Part shown: positions 48,560 through 49,202 of the stretch, in pieces
Numbering within the stretch: the first letter of the stretch is position 1
How the letters are laid out: every line of letters begins with the position of its first letter
NCBI GenBank assembly: GCA_016871445.1
Contig: VHDH01000013.1
Coordinates: forward strand, 1 to 49,202
From: Verrucomicrobiota bacterium
Lineage (GTDB): Bacteria > Verrucomicrobiota > Verrucomicrobiia > Limisphaerales > SXTU01
DNA: 49,202 bases
Reading direction: 5' to 3'
Position numbers and translations under genes: made by a program
The notes under the pieces: generated by a model
The model's input: only the letters and a program-made list of their open reading frames with translations
The model's database searches: none
What the model was told of the DNA's origin: nothing

Positions 48560-49202
48560 GCGCCGCGAATAACCACCACGAAAGCGTCCGTGTCGAGGCG
48601 CGCAAACTGCGCAAGTCCTTCGGCGGGCAGGAAGTGCTCCGCGGCGTGAGTTTCAACGTTGAGCGCGGCGAAATCTTCGTGCTTATGGGTCCCAGCGGCA
48701 GCGGCAAGAGCGTCCTGCTCAAGCACATCATCGGCCTAGAAGAGCCTGACGCAGGTCAAATCCTCATCGAAGGACAGGACATTCACACCGAGGGCCTGCG
48801 CGACCGTTACCGCATGGCAATGGTTTTCCAATCCGGCGCACTGCTCAACTCGCTGACCGTCGGAGAGAACGTCGGCCTTTACTTGCGCGAGCACCGGCTT
48901 CAGCCCGAAGCGGAAATTCAGCGCATCATCGCGGAGAAGTTGGAAATCGTTGGCCTAAAGGGTGCCGAGGAAAAAATTCCGGGCGAACTGTCCGGCGGCA
49001 TGAAAAAACGTGTGGCCTTGGCCCGCGCGTTGGTCATAGAGCCGCAACTGATACTCTACGACGAGCCAACCAGCGAGTTGGATCCGCTTATTGCCATCAC
49101 TATCGGGCAAGAAATCCTCGCGCTGCGTAACCGCACGAGCGCAACGAGCATTGTTGTCACGCACGACCGCGACCTCGCGTTCGGCATCGCAGACCGCATC
49201 GC
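48556..49202 (+). CDS. mlaF: MlaF-type ABC transporter ATPase, 5' part
   Basis: The first 215 codons are present; the gene runs off the window. The nucleotide-binding domain is complete to the H-loop: Walker A GPSGSGKS, Q-loop VFQSGALLNSLTV, signature LSGGMKKRVALARAL, Walker B LILYDEPTSELDPL and the switch His in VTHDRDLA. The D-loop reads SELD where SGLD is common. It powers the MlaE permease, which overlaps it by 4 bases. Confidence 0.93.
   Translation, partial: MSAANNHHESVRVEARKLRKSFGGQEVLRGVSFNVERGEIFVLMGPSGSGKSVLLKHIIGLEEPDAGQILIEGQDIHTEGLRDRYRMAMVFQSGALLNSLTVGENVGLYLREHRLQPEAEIQRIIAEKLEIVGLKGAEEKIPGELSGGMKKRVALARALVIEPQLILYDEPTSELDPLIAITIGQEILALRNRTSATSIVVTHDRDLAFGIADRI

Overview
This 49.2 kb window reads as chromosomal DNA of a Verrucomicrobiota bacterium, most like the Pedosphaerales/Limisphaerales group. 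The placement is inferred from gene content, not from a marker gene. The sequence is GC-rich. It carries several families typical of the PVC superphylum: a DUF1080 protein, an SGNH plus PVC-type dehydrogenase propeller fusion, a planctomycete-type cytochrome c/DUF1549/DUF1553 protein paired with a DUF1501 protein, an HzsA-related dihaem protein and a PQQ-like propeller. It also has heptanucleotide tandem repeats that sit in frame inside genes. Gram-negative envelope functions (TonB/ExbB/ExbD, a TonB-dependent receptor, MlaE/MlaF) show an outer membrane. No rRNA, tRNA, CRISPR array, transposase, integrase or phage gene was seen, and no gene-free gap exceeds 300 bases.

Layout. 1-249: tail of a YraN-like gene. 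314-10460: a secreted-protein region with the DUF1080 protein divergent from the SGNH/propeller fusion, a small ferredoxin, the EF-hand/cytochrome/DUF1549/DUF1553 protein with its DUF1501 partner, and an aldo/keto reductase whose C-terminal Fe-S domain has lost its cysteines. 10697-15715: mtnA and a glcF-like gene, both with heptad-repeat inserts, converging on a long ligA. 15856-20567: a CehA/McbA-type metallohydrolase, then nfeD, floA and a proline-rich membrane protein. 20577-24001: a minus-strand run of thrH, a methyltransferase, an aldo/keto reductase and a flavin-binding-fold protein. 24157-28533: an MMPL/RND-type transporter followed by an unrecognised protein with about 14 Pro-aromatic repeats.

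28808-35968: a WecA/MraY-type phosphosugar transferase with an extra cytosolic tail, a membrane-anchored spermidine synthase-like protein, an RluA-type pseudouridine synthase next to a PpiD/SurA-like chaperone, and a DUF2490 protein. 36166-40586: the HzsA-related dihaem protein convergent with a PQQ-like propeller, with a degraded propeller tail just upstream. 40685-46882: an iron-uptake style locus of AraC regulator, TonB-dependent receptor, TonB, ExbB, ExbD and a coiled-coil membrane protein. 47040-49202: rex, then mlaE and mlaF, the last cut by the window end.

Two window-wide patterns stand out. Almost no gene has a recognisable Shine-Dalgarno sequence, yet in 30 of the 34 start codons examined the base just before the start is C or T. 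Several genes also end in a hairpin that overlaps or closely follows the stop codon and has no U-tract. The strongest candidates for undescribed biology are these two expression signals, the Pro-aromatic repeat protein beside the MMPL transporter, and the altered-active-site SGNH/propeller fusion. No single complete novel defence or mobile system was found.
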